Positions 34,786 to 41,875 of a DNA stretch of 41,875 bases are shown here, piece by piece. Below the pieces are notes generated by a model that saw only the letters and a list, made by a program, of their open reading frames with translations, was not told the DNA's origin and searched no databases. Every line of letters starts with the position of its first letter. Within the stretch, counting starts at the first letter, position 1. The DNA comes from Pseudomonas fluorescens (lineage in GTDB: Bacteria > Pseudomonadota > Gammaproteobacteria > Pseudomonadales > Pseudomonadaceae), in the NCBI RefSeq assembly GCF_018614775.1, contig NZ_JAGGOF010000053.1:1-41875 (forward strand), in the 5' to 3' direction. The translations under genes and the position numbers were made by a program.

Positions 34786-37271
34786 CAAGCGTCACCGCGA
34801 TCGGCGGTTTTTTCCAACTCGCTGACCATCCGGCGGATGCGATCGGCAAGTTTTTCCGAACTCATGCTTTCCCTGAACCGCTCCACCAATAACGGGAAGC
34901 CGAGCGGCGTCGGGCGTTTGATCCTATGCAGGTCCAGCTTCAATGTATTGAGGCGTTCCAAGGTCTGCTCCAGTCGGCGGATATCCAATTCTTCACGCAA
35001 GACTTCTTCCCCGGCCTGGGCCAGCAGGAGGTTATCAGCGTCGTATTGCTTGAACACCTGGAAGAACAAGCCGCTGGAGGCCTGCACTTGCCGGGTGCTC
35101 TTCGGCGCACCGGGGTAACCGGCAAACACCAGGCCGGCGATCCGGGCAATTTCGCGGAAGCGCCGCAGGGCCAGTTCACCGGCGTTCAGGCTCGCGAGCA
35201 CGTCATCCAGCAGGTTGTCCGCGCTCAAGAGCTCCGGGGTCAGGTATTTCGACCAATCCAGCGCCGTGGCGCTGAGCAGTTCCAGGCCGTAGTCGTTCAC
35301 CGCAATGGAGAACGTCACCGGCTGTTGCCGGCTGACACGCCAGGCCAGCAGGCTCGCCAACCCCAGATGAACCTGGCGTCCGGCAAACGGGTACAGGAAC
35401 AGGTGCCAGCCTTCTCGGGATTTGAGTGCTTCGGCCAGCAGCGAGCCTTGGGTGGGCAAGCCGGACCAGCGTTGCTGCGTCAATAGCAAGGGCTTCACGG
35501 CTTGCATCTCCGGGCCCTCGAAACGGCCCAGCGCCGCCTCGCTCAGGCGGGCCACGACGGCAGCGGCCAGTTCGTTGGAAAGGGGCATGCGCCCGCCGTT
35601 CCAGCGCGGTACGGCGGCTTTCTTGGCCTGGCTGCGTCGGACATAGGCGGTCATGTCTTCGACCCGGACCAATTCCAGCAGGCGTCCGGCGAACAGGAAA
35701 CCGTCCCCGGGTCGCAGGCGGGCGATGAAACCTTCCTCCACGCTGCCCAGGGTCTTGCCGCCACCGCCCTTGCTCCAGAATTTCAATTGCAGGCTGGCAT
35801 CGCTGACGATGGTGCCGATGCTCATGCGGTGACGCCGGGCCAGGCGTGCGTCAGGCACTCGCCAGATCCCGTGCTCGTCGGGCTCGACCCGCCGGTAATC
35901 GGGGTAGGCGGTCAATGACAGGCCGCCGTGGCGAACGAATGCCAGGGCCCAGGCCCATTCGGCTGGATTGAGGTCGCGATAGGCCCAGGCGCCGCGCACT
36001 TCCTCGTACAAGGCGTCGGGCGCGAAGCCGCCGCCCAGCGCCATGCTGACCAGGTGCTGCACCAGCACGTCCAGGGGCTTGTGGGGTGATTCGCGCGGTT
36101 CGATGCGCCGTTGGGCCACGGCGTCCTGGGCCGCTGCGGCTTCGATCAGCTCCAGGCTGTGAGTCGGCACCAGGGTCACCCGTGAGGTCCGGCCCGGCGC
36201 GTGGCCGGAGCGCCCGGCACGCTGCATCAGCCGCGCAACGCCCTTGGCCGAACCGATTTGCAGCACCCGTTCCACCGGCAGGAAATCCACGCCCAGGTCC
36301 AGGCTGGAGGTGCAGACCACCGCTTTGAGCTGGCCGTCCTTCAGCGCGCGTTCCACCCAATCGCGGGTGTCGCGGGACAGCGAACTGTGGTGCAGTGCGA
36401 TCAGCCCGGCCCAGTCAGGTCTTGCCTCAAGGATGGCCTGGTACCAGATTTCCGATTGCGCCCGGGTGTTGGTAAAGACCAGGCAACTGCTGCTGGCGTC
36501 GATCTCGGCGACGACCTGAGGGAGCATTTTCAGGCCGATGTGCCCGGCCCAGGGAAAGCGTTCGAGGGCAGGGGGCAGCAGTGTGTCGATCCGCAGTTCC
36601 TTGGTGTTGGCGCCCTGTACGCTGATCCCGTTGCCTTGTGGGATCAATACCTGTTCGGCGTGGGCCTGGTTTCCCAGGGTGGCGGACACGCCCCAGACGA
36701 TGAGGTCGGGATTCCAGTGGCGCAAACGGGCCAAGGCCAGTTGCAATTGCACGCCGCGTTTGTTGCCGATCAGCTCATGCCATTCATCCACCACCACCAT
36801 GCGCAGGGTGGACGTGGCCGTGCGGGCATCGGCCCGCGCGAGCATCAGGGTCAGGCTTTCGGGGGTGGTGATCAACGCGGTGGGCAGGCGCCGGCCCTGG
36901 CGAGCCCGTTCACTGGTGCTGGTGTCGCCGGTGCGCAGGCCGACGCTCCAGGGCAGTTGCAGGTCCGCCAGCGGCGCTTCGAGGGCTTTGCCGGTGTCGG
37001 CGGCCAGGGCCCGCATCGGCGTGATCCACAGCACGGTCAATGGTTCGGCCGGTGGCTTGCGTTTGCTCGGTTTGTCTGGCGGCGGGGCGGGGCGGGCGAA
37101 GCGGTTGAGGGCGGCGAACCACACGGCGTAGGTCTTGCCGGCACCGGTGCTGGCATGCAACAGCCCGGACTCCCCGCGTTTCACCGCGGTCCATACCTGT
37201 TTCTGAAAAGCGAACGGCTTCCAGTTCCGGGCGCTGAACCACTGTCTTGCGAGGTCGTTGGATGTAGCCAT
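34785..37271 (-). CDS. Ligase-associated DEXH-box helicase (Lhr-like)
   Basis: This 828-residue superfamily 2 helicase has Walker A STGAGKT (41-47), Walker B box DEWH (162-165), motif III SATLGN, and the motif IV-VI regions [16 protein letters not shown] and [11 protein letters not shown]. The Lhr core with winged helix and C-terminal beta domain follows. It is the helicase of the PdeM repair set, translationally coupled to pdeM. It is expected to unwind DNA in damage repair; the substrate is not fixed from sequence. Confidence 0.9.
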   Translation of the reverse strand: MATSNDLARQWFSARNWKPFAFQKQVWTAVKRGESGLLHASTGAGKTYAVWFAALNRFARPAPPPDKPSKRKPPAEPLTVLWITPMRALAADTGKALEAPLADLQLPWSVGLRTGDTSTSERARQGRRLPTALITTPESLTLMLARADARTATSTLRMVVVDEWHELIGNKRGVQLQLALARLRHWNPDLIVWGVSATLGNQAHAEQVLIPQGNGISVQGANTKELRIDTLLPPALERFPWAGHIGLKMLPQVVAEIDASSSCLVFTNTRAQSEIWYQAILEARPDWAGLIALHHSSLSRDTRDWVERALKDGQLKAVVCTSSLDLGVDFLPVERVLQIGSAKGVARLMQRAGRSGHAPGRTSRVTLVPTHSLELIEAAAAQDAVAQRRIEPRESPHKPLDVLVQHLVSMALGGGFAPDALYEEVRGAWAYRDLNPAEWAWALAFVRHGGLSLTAYPDYRRVEPDEHGIWRVPDARLARRHRMSIGTIVSDASLQLKFWSKGGGGKTLGSVEEGFIARLRPGDGFLFAGRLLELVRVEDMTAYVRRSQAKKAAVPRWNGGRMPLSNELAAAVVARLSEAALGRFEGPEMQAVKPLLLTQQRWSGLPTQGSLLAEALKSREGWHLFLYPFAGRQVHLGLASLLAWRVSRQQPVTFSIAVNDYGLELLSATALDWSKYLTPELLSADNLLDDVLASLNAGELALRRFREIARIAGLVFAGYPGAPKSTRQVQASSGLFFQVFKQYDADNLLLAQAGEEVLREELDIRRLEQTLERLNTLKLDLHRIKRPTPLGFPLLVERFRESMSSEKLADRIRRMVSELEKTADRGDA

Positions 37272-37362
37272 GCCTGCCGCGTACGCCCTGAAAGTCTTCT
37301 TTCAGTGACCACGGCAGGATGCCAAAGGTTTTACGCGAAACTGATTGTTTGAGCAGGCTCTT

Positions 37363-37402
37363 GTGGCGAGGGAGATCGTTTCAGCAGGGGCTCCCTCGCC
37401 AC
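37363..37402. repeat. REP-like hairpin, GTGGCGAGGGAG family
   Basis: A 12-bp perfect stem GTGGCGAGGGAG / CTCCCTCGCCAC has a 16-base loop. It lies between the ABC operon end and the helicase gene, where it may limit read-through or protect the hisP 3' end. No conventional terminator with a T run is seen there. Confidence 0.8.
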
Positions 37403-37421
37403 GGGTGATGCCTCACCAGTT

Positions 37422-38186
37422 CTACTTCAAATTTCCACTGAGAAACTGCTTGAGCCGTTCGCTGGTGGGATTGCCCAGGACGTCTTCCGGCGCGCCTTCT
37501 TCTTCCACCAGGCCCTGGTGCAGGAACAGCACCTGGTTCGAGACTTTGCGGGCGAAGCTCATTTCGTGGGTCACCATGATCATGGTTCGGCCTTCTTCGG
37601 CCAGGCCCTGGATCACCTTCAAGACTTCCCCCACCAGTTCCGGGTCGAGCGCCGACGTGGGTTCGTCGAACAGCATCACTTCCGGCTCCATCGCCAGGGC
37701 GCGAGCGATGGCCACGCGTTGCTGCTGGCCACCGGACAGGAACGCCGGGTATTGCTCGGCGACCCGCGCCGGCAGGCCGACCTTGTCCAGATAGCGTCGG
37801 GCCCGGGCCTCGGCTTCCTGCCGGTCGAGGCCCAGCACCCGGCGTGGCGCCATGGTGATGTTCTCCAGCACCGTCATGTGGCTCCACAGGTTGAAGTGCT
37901 GGAACACCATGGCCAGACGGGTGCGGATACGCTGCAGTTCGTTGGCGTCGGCCACATGCATGCCGTGGCGGTCCTTGATCATCTGGACCGGCTTGCCGTC
38001 CAGGCTCATGGCGCCGTCGTTGGGTTGTTCGAGGAAGTTGATGCAGCGCAGGAAGGTACTCTTGCCCGAGCCACTGGCACCAATCAGGCTGATAACGTCG
38101 CCTGTCCTGGCCTTGAGCGAAACGCCTTTGAGCACCTGATGTTCGCCGTAGCTTTTATGCAGGCCTTCGATGGTCAGTTTGTACAT
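37422..38186 (-). CDS. hisP: Basic amino acid ABC transporter ATPase (HisP/AotP-like)
   Basis: This 254-residue ATPase has Walker [10 protein letters not shown] (36-44), the signature LSGGQQQR, Walker B VMLFDEPT and the switch histidine in VTHEMSF. It powers uptake of histidine, lysine, arginine or ornithine with the two permeases and binding protein upstream. The ATG at 38186 replaces a longer frame to 38249 that runs into the preceding gene. It is the last gene of the operon; argR, which follows aotP in P. aeruginosa, is absent. Confidence 0.9.
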   Translation of the reverse strand: MYKLTIEGLHKSYGEHQVLKGVSLKARTGDVISLIGASGSGKSTFLRCINFLEQPNDGAMSLDGKPVQMIKDRHGMHVADANELQRIRTRLAMVFQHFNLWSHMTVLENITMAPRRVLGLDRQEAEARARRYLDKVGLPARVAEQYPAFLSGGQQQRVAIARALAMEPEVMLFDEPTSALDPELVGEVLKVIQGLAEEGRTMIMVTHEMSFARKVSNQVLFLHQGLVEEEGAPEDVLGNPTSERLKQFLSGNLK

Positions 38187-38199
38187 GGAACGTGCATCC

Positions 38200-39318
38200 T
38201 CAAGGCGAAAGTAGGTAGCCGCTGCGGTAGGCTTCGGTGCCGGCGACATGGGCGATGACCATGCCGGCCGTGGCCATGCGGCGCAGCGAGCGGGCGTACA
38301 GCAGCCCGGCGTTACGGCAGTGAACGGGGGTGACGGTGTCGTTGACCGGGTCGATGATTTCCGCGATCAGTTGCCCCGCTTCCAGGTATTCCCCAGGCAG
38401 GGCGCTGTAGACCAGCAAGCCGCCCACGGGCGTCGCCACCGGCTCGACAGCGGCCAGCGGCGTGGCCGGGTAGGGCAGCTCGGGCATGGGCATCGGTTCG
38501 CCGTCGATGGCGCCGTAGCGGATCAGGTATTCGATCAGGGCCTGGCAGTCGAGGCTGGCCAGGCCGTGGTTGACGTCGCCCTGGCCACGCAGCTCCACGG
38601 TCACCGAAAAACTTCCCAAGGGAATCTCGAAGCGTTCGCCGAAGCGTTCCTTGAGTTGCCACCAGAGCAGGGTGAAGCACTCGTCAAAGGACTGCCCCCC
38701 CGAATCAGTCGCCAGCAGGCTCGCCTCGGCACCGATGTAGCGGGCCAGCGGCTCGACCTGTGGCCAGGCTTCGGGCGTGGTGTACAGGTGGGCCACGGCT
38801 TCGAAATCGCAATGCAGGTCCAGCACCATGTCGGCGTCACAGGCCAGCCGTTGCAGTGCCAGGCGCATCGACTGCAATTGGGTGCCAGCGGTCTGCCGCG
38901 CGAGGGCATCGCGCAGGCTGGTGCGGATCAGCATCAGGTTGTGCTGCGGATCGTCGGTGAGCAGTTCTTCGATTTCGTTGCCGATCTCCTCGCTCAGGTC
39001 GACGAAGCGGCGGTTGAAGTTCTGTCCGCTCTCGGTTTCGTAGCGGCCCAGGGGCACGTCCATCAGCACTTGTTCAAGGCCGATGGGGTTGGCGACGGGC
39101 ACCAGCACGATCTCGTGTCGCAGGTGGCCCGACGCTTCGAGCTCGGCCAGGCGTTGCTTGAGGTGCCAGGCAACCAGCATGCCGGGCAGTTCATCGGCGT
39201 GCAGCGACGACTGGATGTAGATTTTGCCAGCGGCTTTTTCCGGGCCGAAGTGGAAGCTGTGGATCTTGCGTGCGGTCCCCGGTACCGGGGCCAGCAGGTC
39301 ATGGATCTGGTGGCGCAT
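38200..39318 (-). CDS. Succinylglutamate desuccinylase/aspartoacylase-family hydrolase
   Basis: This 372-residue M14-like zinc hydrolase has ligands H40 and E43 ([10 protein letters not shown]) and H169 (LDLHCD), with GQNFNRRF holding the substrate arginine and TVELRG the likely catalytic glutamate. A C-terminal beta domain follows. It sits between the permease and ATPase genes of a basic amino acid transporter, like PA0891 (aotO) in the P. aeruginosa aotJQMOP operon, whose function is unknown. It may deacylate an imported amino acid derivative; that is inference. Confidence 0.85.
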   Translation of the reverse strand: MRHQIHDLLAPVPGTARKIHSFHFGPEKAAGKIYIQSSLHADELPGMLVAWHLKQRLAELEASGHLRHEIVLVPVANPIGLEQVLMDVPLGRYETESGQNFNRRFVDLSEEIGNEIEELLTDDPQHNLMLIRTSLRDALARQTAGTQLQSMRLALQRLACDADMVLDLHCDFEAVAHLYTTPEAWPQVEPLARYIGAEASLLATDSGGQSFDECFTLLWWQLKERFGERFEIPLGSFSVTVELRGQGDVNHGLASLDCQALIEYLIRYGAIDGEPMPMPELPYPATPLAAVEPVATPVGGLLVYSALPGEYLEAGQLIAEIIDPVNDTVTPVHCRNAGLLYARSLRRMATAGMVIAHVAGTEAYRSGYLLSP

Positions 39319-39345
39319 TTGCGTGTGTGTCCTGGAAACGGAGCC

Positions 39346-40056
39346 CTAGTGGGTCGGCCCGAGAAAGGCCAGCCATCGGCGTTCGGCGAGGCGGAAGAGG
39401 CCCACCAGTGCGAAGGTGACCGTCAGGTAGATCAGCGCGGCGATCCCGAACGACTGGAACGTCAGGAACGTCGCCGAGTTGGCGTCCCGGGCAACTTTCA
39501 GCACGTCTGGAACGGTAGCGGTGAACGCCACGGTCGTCGAGTGCAGCATCAGGATCACTTCGTTGCTGTAATACGGCAACGAGCGGCGCAACGCCGAGGG
39601 CATGATCACGTAGGCGTACAGCTTCCAACCGGTCAGGCCATAGGCCTTGGCCGCTTCGACTTCGCCGTGATTCATGCTGCGGATCGCCCCGGCAAAAATC
39701 TCCGTGGTGTAGGCGCAGGTGTTCAGGGCGAAGGCGAGGATCGTGCAGTTCATTGCATCACGGAAAAAGCTGTCCAGCACGGGCTGGGCGCGCACCGCCG
39801 CGATGCTGTAGATGCCGGTGTAGCAGATCAGCAACTGGATGTAGAGCGGCGTGCCGCGGAACAGATAGGTGTAGAATTGCACCGGCCAGCGTACGTAGCG
39901 CTTGGGCGACACCCGGGCGATGGACAGCGGGATCGACACCAGAAAGCCGATCAGCAGCGAGGCGCTGAGCAGCCATAGGGTCATCGCCAGGCCAGTGACA
40001 TTGACACCGTCGCTGTAGAGGAACGGTCGCCAGTATTCCTGCAGGAGTTCGATCAT
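39346..40056 (-). CDS. hisM: Basic amino acid ABC transporter permease (HisM-like)
   Basis: This 236-residue inner-membrane permease has about five membrane segments. The EAA loop (EVEAAKAYGLTGWKLYAYVIMP) docks the ATPase. Similarity to HisM and operon order J-Q-M support the name. Its ATG overlaps the preceding permease stop by four bases (ATGA). The hydrolase gene follows after 27 bases. Confidence 0.9.
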   Translation of the reverse strand: MIELLQEYWRPFLYSDGVNVTGLAMTLWLLSASLLIGFLVSIPLSIARVSPKRYVRWPVQFYTYLFRGTPLYIQLLICYTGIYSIAAVRAQPVLDSFFRDAMNCTILAFALNTCAYTTEIFAGAIRSMNHGEVEAAKAYGLTGWKLYAYVIMPSALRRSLPYYSNEVILMLHSTTVAFTATVPDVLKVARDANSATFLTFQSFGIAALIYLTVTFALVGLFRLAERRWLAFLGPTH

Positions 40057-40781
40057 CGCACGGCCTCCCGGGCTCCGGCGGCGTAGCGGCGTTCAAGCCG
40101 GCGCAGGATGAAGTTGGACGCACTGGTGATCAGCAGATAGATCAACGCTGCCAGTACCAGGAAGTAAAACAGTTGGTAGGTGCTCTTGCCCGCATCCTGG
40201 GCCGCCTTCACCAGGTCGGCCAGGCCGATGATCGACACCAGTGCGGTGGCCTTGAGCATCACCATCCAGTTATTGCCGATACCCGGCAGGGCGAAGCGCA
40301 TCATCTGCGGAAACACTACGAAGCGGAAACGCTGGCCACGCTTGAGGCCATACGCCGTGGCGGCTTCGACCTGGCCCCGAGGCACCGCGAGGATCGCGCC
40401 GCGAAAGGTTTCGGTGAAGTACGCGCCATAAATGAAGCCCAGGGTAATCACCCCGGCGCCGAATGGGTTGATCTCGATGTATTCCCATTCCATGAAGTCG
40501 GTAAACGAGGTCAGCCAGGTTTGCAGGCTGTAGAAAATCAGCAGCATCAGCACCAGGTCCGGCACGCCGCGGATCAACGTGGTGTAGAGCTGGGCAGGGA
40601 TTCGCAGCAGTTTGACGCTGGACAACTTGGCACTGGCGCCCAGCAGCCCGAGCACGACGCTCACCAGCAACGACAAGGCCGCCAGCTTGATGGTCATCCA
40701 GGTGCCTTGCATCAGCAGCGGGCCAAAGCCCTTCAGGCTGAAGGCAGAGAGCCCCAGATTTTGTAGGAGTTGTTCGAACAT
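40053..40781 (-). CDS. hisQ: Basic amino acid ABC transporter permease (HisQ-like)
   Basis: This 242-residue permease has five or so membrane segments and the EAA loop QVEAATAYGLKRGQRFRFVVFPQ. It forms a pore with the HisM-like protein. The ATG at 40781 is chosen because an upstream alternative start at 40814 would overlap the hairpin region after hisJ. The stop overlaps the next start by four bases. Confidence 0.9.
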   Translation of the reverse strand: MFEQLLQNLGLSAFSLKGFGPLLMQGTWMTIKLAALSLLVSVVLGLLGASAKLSSVKLLRIPAQLYTTLIRGVPDLVLMLLIFYSLQTWLTSFTDFMEWEYIEINPFGAGVITLGFIYGAYFTETFRGAILAVPRGQVEAATAYGLKRGQRFRFVVFPQMMRFALPGIGNNWMVMLKATALVSIIGLADLVKAAQDAGKSTYQLFYFLVLAALIYLLITSASNFILRRLERRYAAGAREAVR

Positions 40782-40800
40782 GAAAGAGGCCTTTGGCAGG

Positions 40801-40832
40801 AGAAAAGCGCCCACCCGAGACCGGATGGGCGC
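40801..40832 (-). terminator. Intra-operon hairpin between hisJ and hisQ genes
   Basis: On the minus strand a 10-bp stem (GCGCCCATCC / GGGTGGGCGC, one G-T pair) with a six-base loop is followed by TTTTCT. It starts seven bases after the hisJ stop and looks like a partial terminator or 3' stabiliser. Confidence 0.7.
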
Positions 40833-40838
40833 AGCGCA

Positions 40839-41621
40839 TTATTTGCCGCTGTACAGATTCAGATCGCCAAAGTGTTTTTTCTGGATTTCAGCGTATTTGC
40901 CGTCATCGTGTAACGCTTTGATACCTTTATCCAAAAGTGCCTTCAGCTCTTTGTTACCTTGCTTGATACCAATGGCGGTCTTGGCCGGCAGCAACTCACT
41001 GTCCACCGGCTTGCTGACTTCGTAGTCGGCGCCTTGTGGCGATTTCAGGAAGCCCAGTTCGGCTTGCAGCATGTCCTGAATGGATGCATCGAGGCGACCG
41101 GAGACCAGGTCGGCATAGACCTGATCCTGGTTGGCATAGGCCTGGGTCTTGACGCCGGCCTTGTCCAACACGGCCTTGGCGTAGGCTTCCTGGATAGTGC
41201 CTTGTTCGTAGCCGACGGTCTTGCCTTTGAGGGTAGCGATGTCTTCGCTCAGGCCTGCGCCTTTCTTGAACACTAGGGACGTTGGGCCGGAGAACAGCTC
41301 ATTGGAGAAGTCGATGACTTTCTGGCGGGCCGGAGTCACGGTCATGGACGAGATCACGCCGTCGAACTTGTTGGCCTTGAGGCCTGGGATCATGCCGTCA
41401 AAGTCGCTTTCGACCCATTTGCATTTGACCTTCAGTTCGGCGCAGATGGCGTTGCCCAGGTCGATGTCGAAACCGACCAGGCTGCCGTCGGCGGCCTTGG
41501 ATTCAAAGGGGGCATAGGACGGGTCGACACCAAAACGCAGCTCCTTGTATTCCTTGGCCGTGGCGACGCCGGCGGCCATGCACAACGCCAGTGCAGAAAG
41601 GGTCAGCAGTGCTTTTTTCAT
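40839..41621 (-). CDS. hisJ: Basic amino acid periplasmic binding protein (HisJ/ArgT-like)
   Basis: This 260-residue protein has a signal peptide (MKKALLTLSALALCMAAGVATA) and the type 2 periplasmic binding fold. The pattern follows Salmonella HisJ and ArgT closely: FGVDPSYAPFESKAADG, GFDIDLGNAICAELKVKC with its conserved Cys pair, and QGTIQEAYA with AYANQD. The ligand could be histidine, lysine, arginine or ornithine. It is the first gene of the operon; a sigma-54-type promoter precedes it. Confidence 0.9.
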   Translation of the reverse strand: MKKALLTLSALALCMAAGVATAKEYKELRFGVDPSYAPFESKAADGSLVGFDIDLGNAICAELKVKCKWVESDFDGMIPGLKANKFDGVISSMTVTPARQKVIDFSNELFSGPTSLVFKKGAGLSEDIATLKGKTVGYEQGTIQEAYAKAVLDKAGVKTQAYANQDQVYADLVSGRLDASIQDMLQAELGFLKSPQGADYEVSKPVDSELLPAKTAIGIKQGNKELKALLDKGIKALHDDGKYAEIQKKHFGDLNLYSGK

Positions 41622-41707
41622 TATTCAATCCCTAAAACCAATATGAGCGCTTGTGGCGCGTAAGTATTGTTACCGGTGAAGGCGAGAACGGTATGACGGC
41701 ATAAAGG

Positions 41708-41724
41708 TAGCAATTTCCGAACCA
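41708..41724 (-). promoter_or_regulatory. Candidate sigma-54 promoter of the his-type operon
   Basis: On the minus strand TGGTTCGGAAATTGCTA has GG and GC separated by exactly 10 bases and matches TGGCACG-N4-TTGCW at most positions. It lies about 90 bases before the hisJ start. Amino acid uptake operons in Pseudomonas often use RpoN. Confidence 0.6.
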
Positions 41725-41852
41725 GAGTGCCGAACAGGTGTTTTAAAAAGCGTCGGCAGCCGGTAGCGGAACGCGTTGGTGCGCGGGGGGGATCGTACAA
41801 CAAAAGATGCACCGGGATGGAGCGGGACGCGGATATTGGAGGCGGTTGACGC

Positions 41853-41875
41853 TCTGTGGGAACAAGGCTTGCCCG
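41853..41875. repeat. REP-like element, truncated by window edge
   Basis: CTGTGGGAACAAGGCTTGCCCG at the right edge resembles the CTGTGGGAG REP arm with a changed centre. Only part is visible. Confidence 0.5.

Noticed and set aside
38248..39978. 576-residue open frame antisense to the hydrolase and hisM-like genes
   Set aside because: It spans two well-supported minus-strand genes and has no recognisable protein features.

Overview
The window is chromosomal DNA of a fluorescent Pseudomonas (P. fluorescens complex). This rests on high GC, REP palindromes of the family TGTGGGAGCGAGCCTGCTCG, and characteristic neighbour pairs: recA-recX beside a CinA-family gene, erdR-dgkA, finR/fpr, and mprF with its lipid hydrolase partner. 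Species cannot be fixed from what I can see. No transposase, integrase or CRISPR array is visible.

Region 1 (1-5662) is the distal end of a P2/Mu-like contractile tail module, most likely an R-type tailocin or prophage remnant in the mutS-cinA slot that these bacteria commonly use. The order is tail assembly chaperone, tape measure, gpU-like, gpX-like, gpD-like, GH19 endolysin, i-spanin Rz, and o-spanin Rz1 nested inside Rz. The chaperone gene carries a textbook -1 slippery heptamer that adds 53 codons, and its protein is an internal tandem duplication.

Region 2 (5734-7882) is pncC/cinA, then recA with a perfect LexA box, recX and a terminator. Region 3 (7889-13927) holds a LOG-family protein, a small ribbon-helix-helix-like protein, a PA3611-like secreted protein, a DTW-domain tRNA modifier, the response regulator erdR, diacylglycerol kinase, and the divergent finR/fpr pair.

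Region 4 (14119-20337) holds the RNA and ribosome modification genes trmO, an RsuA/RluF-like protein and rimO, with a DUF1456 gene, a GNAT gene and the potassium transporter kup. Region 5 (20618-26427) has the mprF-hydrolase operon for aminoacyl-phosphatidylglycerol turnover. A 19-bp perfect palindrome lies upstream of it. Two initiator tRNA genes follow in tandem, then LexA-boxed dinB.

Region 6 (26493-33751) has proS with a lipoprotein gene, ampG, an alkyltransferase-like protein, a DUF481 outer-membrane protein, a cold-shock protein and dcd. Region 7 (33854-41875) has a proline-rich small protein, the PdeM/DEXH-helicase pair without its usual ligase and exonuclease neighbours, and a basic amino acid ABC transporter operon (J-Q-M-hydrolase-P) with a candidate sigma-54 promoter.

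Most of the window is conserved core genome. The least ordinary signals are the recoded, duplicated tail chaperone, the RsuA/RluF-like protein lacking the expected catalytic aspartate, the mprF palindrome, and the two operons that lack expected partners. Function assignments come from recognising motifs and gene order by eye; no database search was run.
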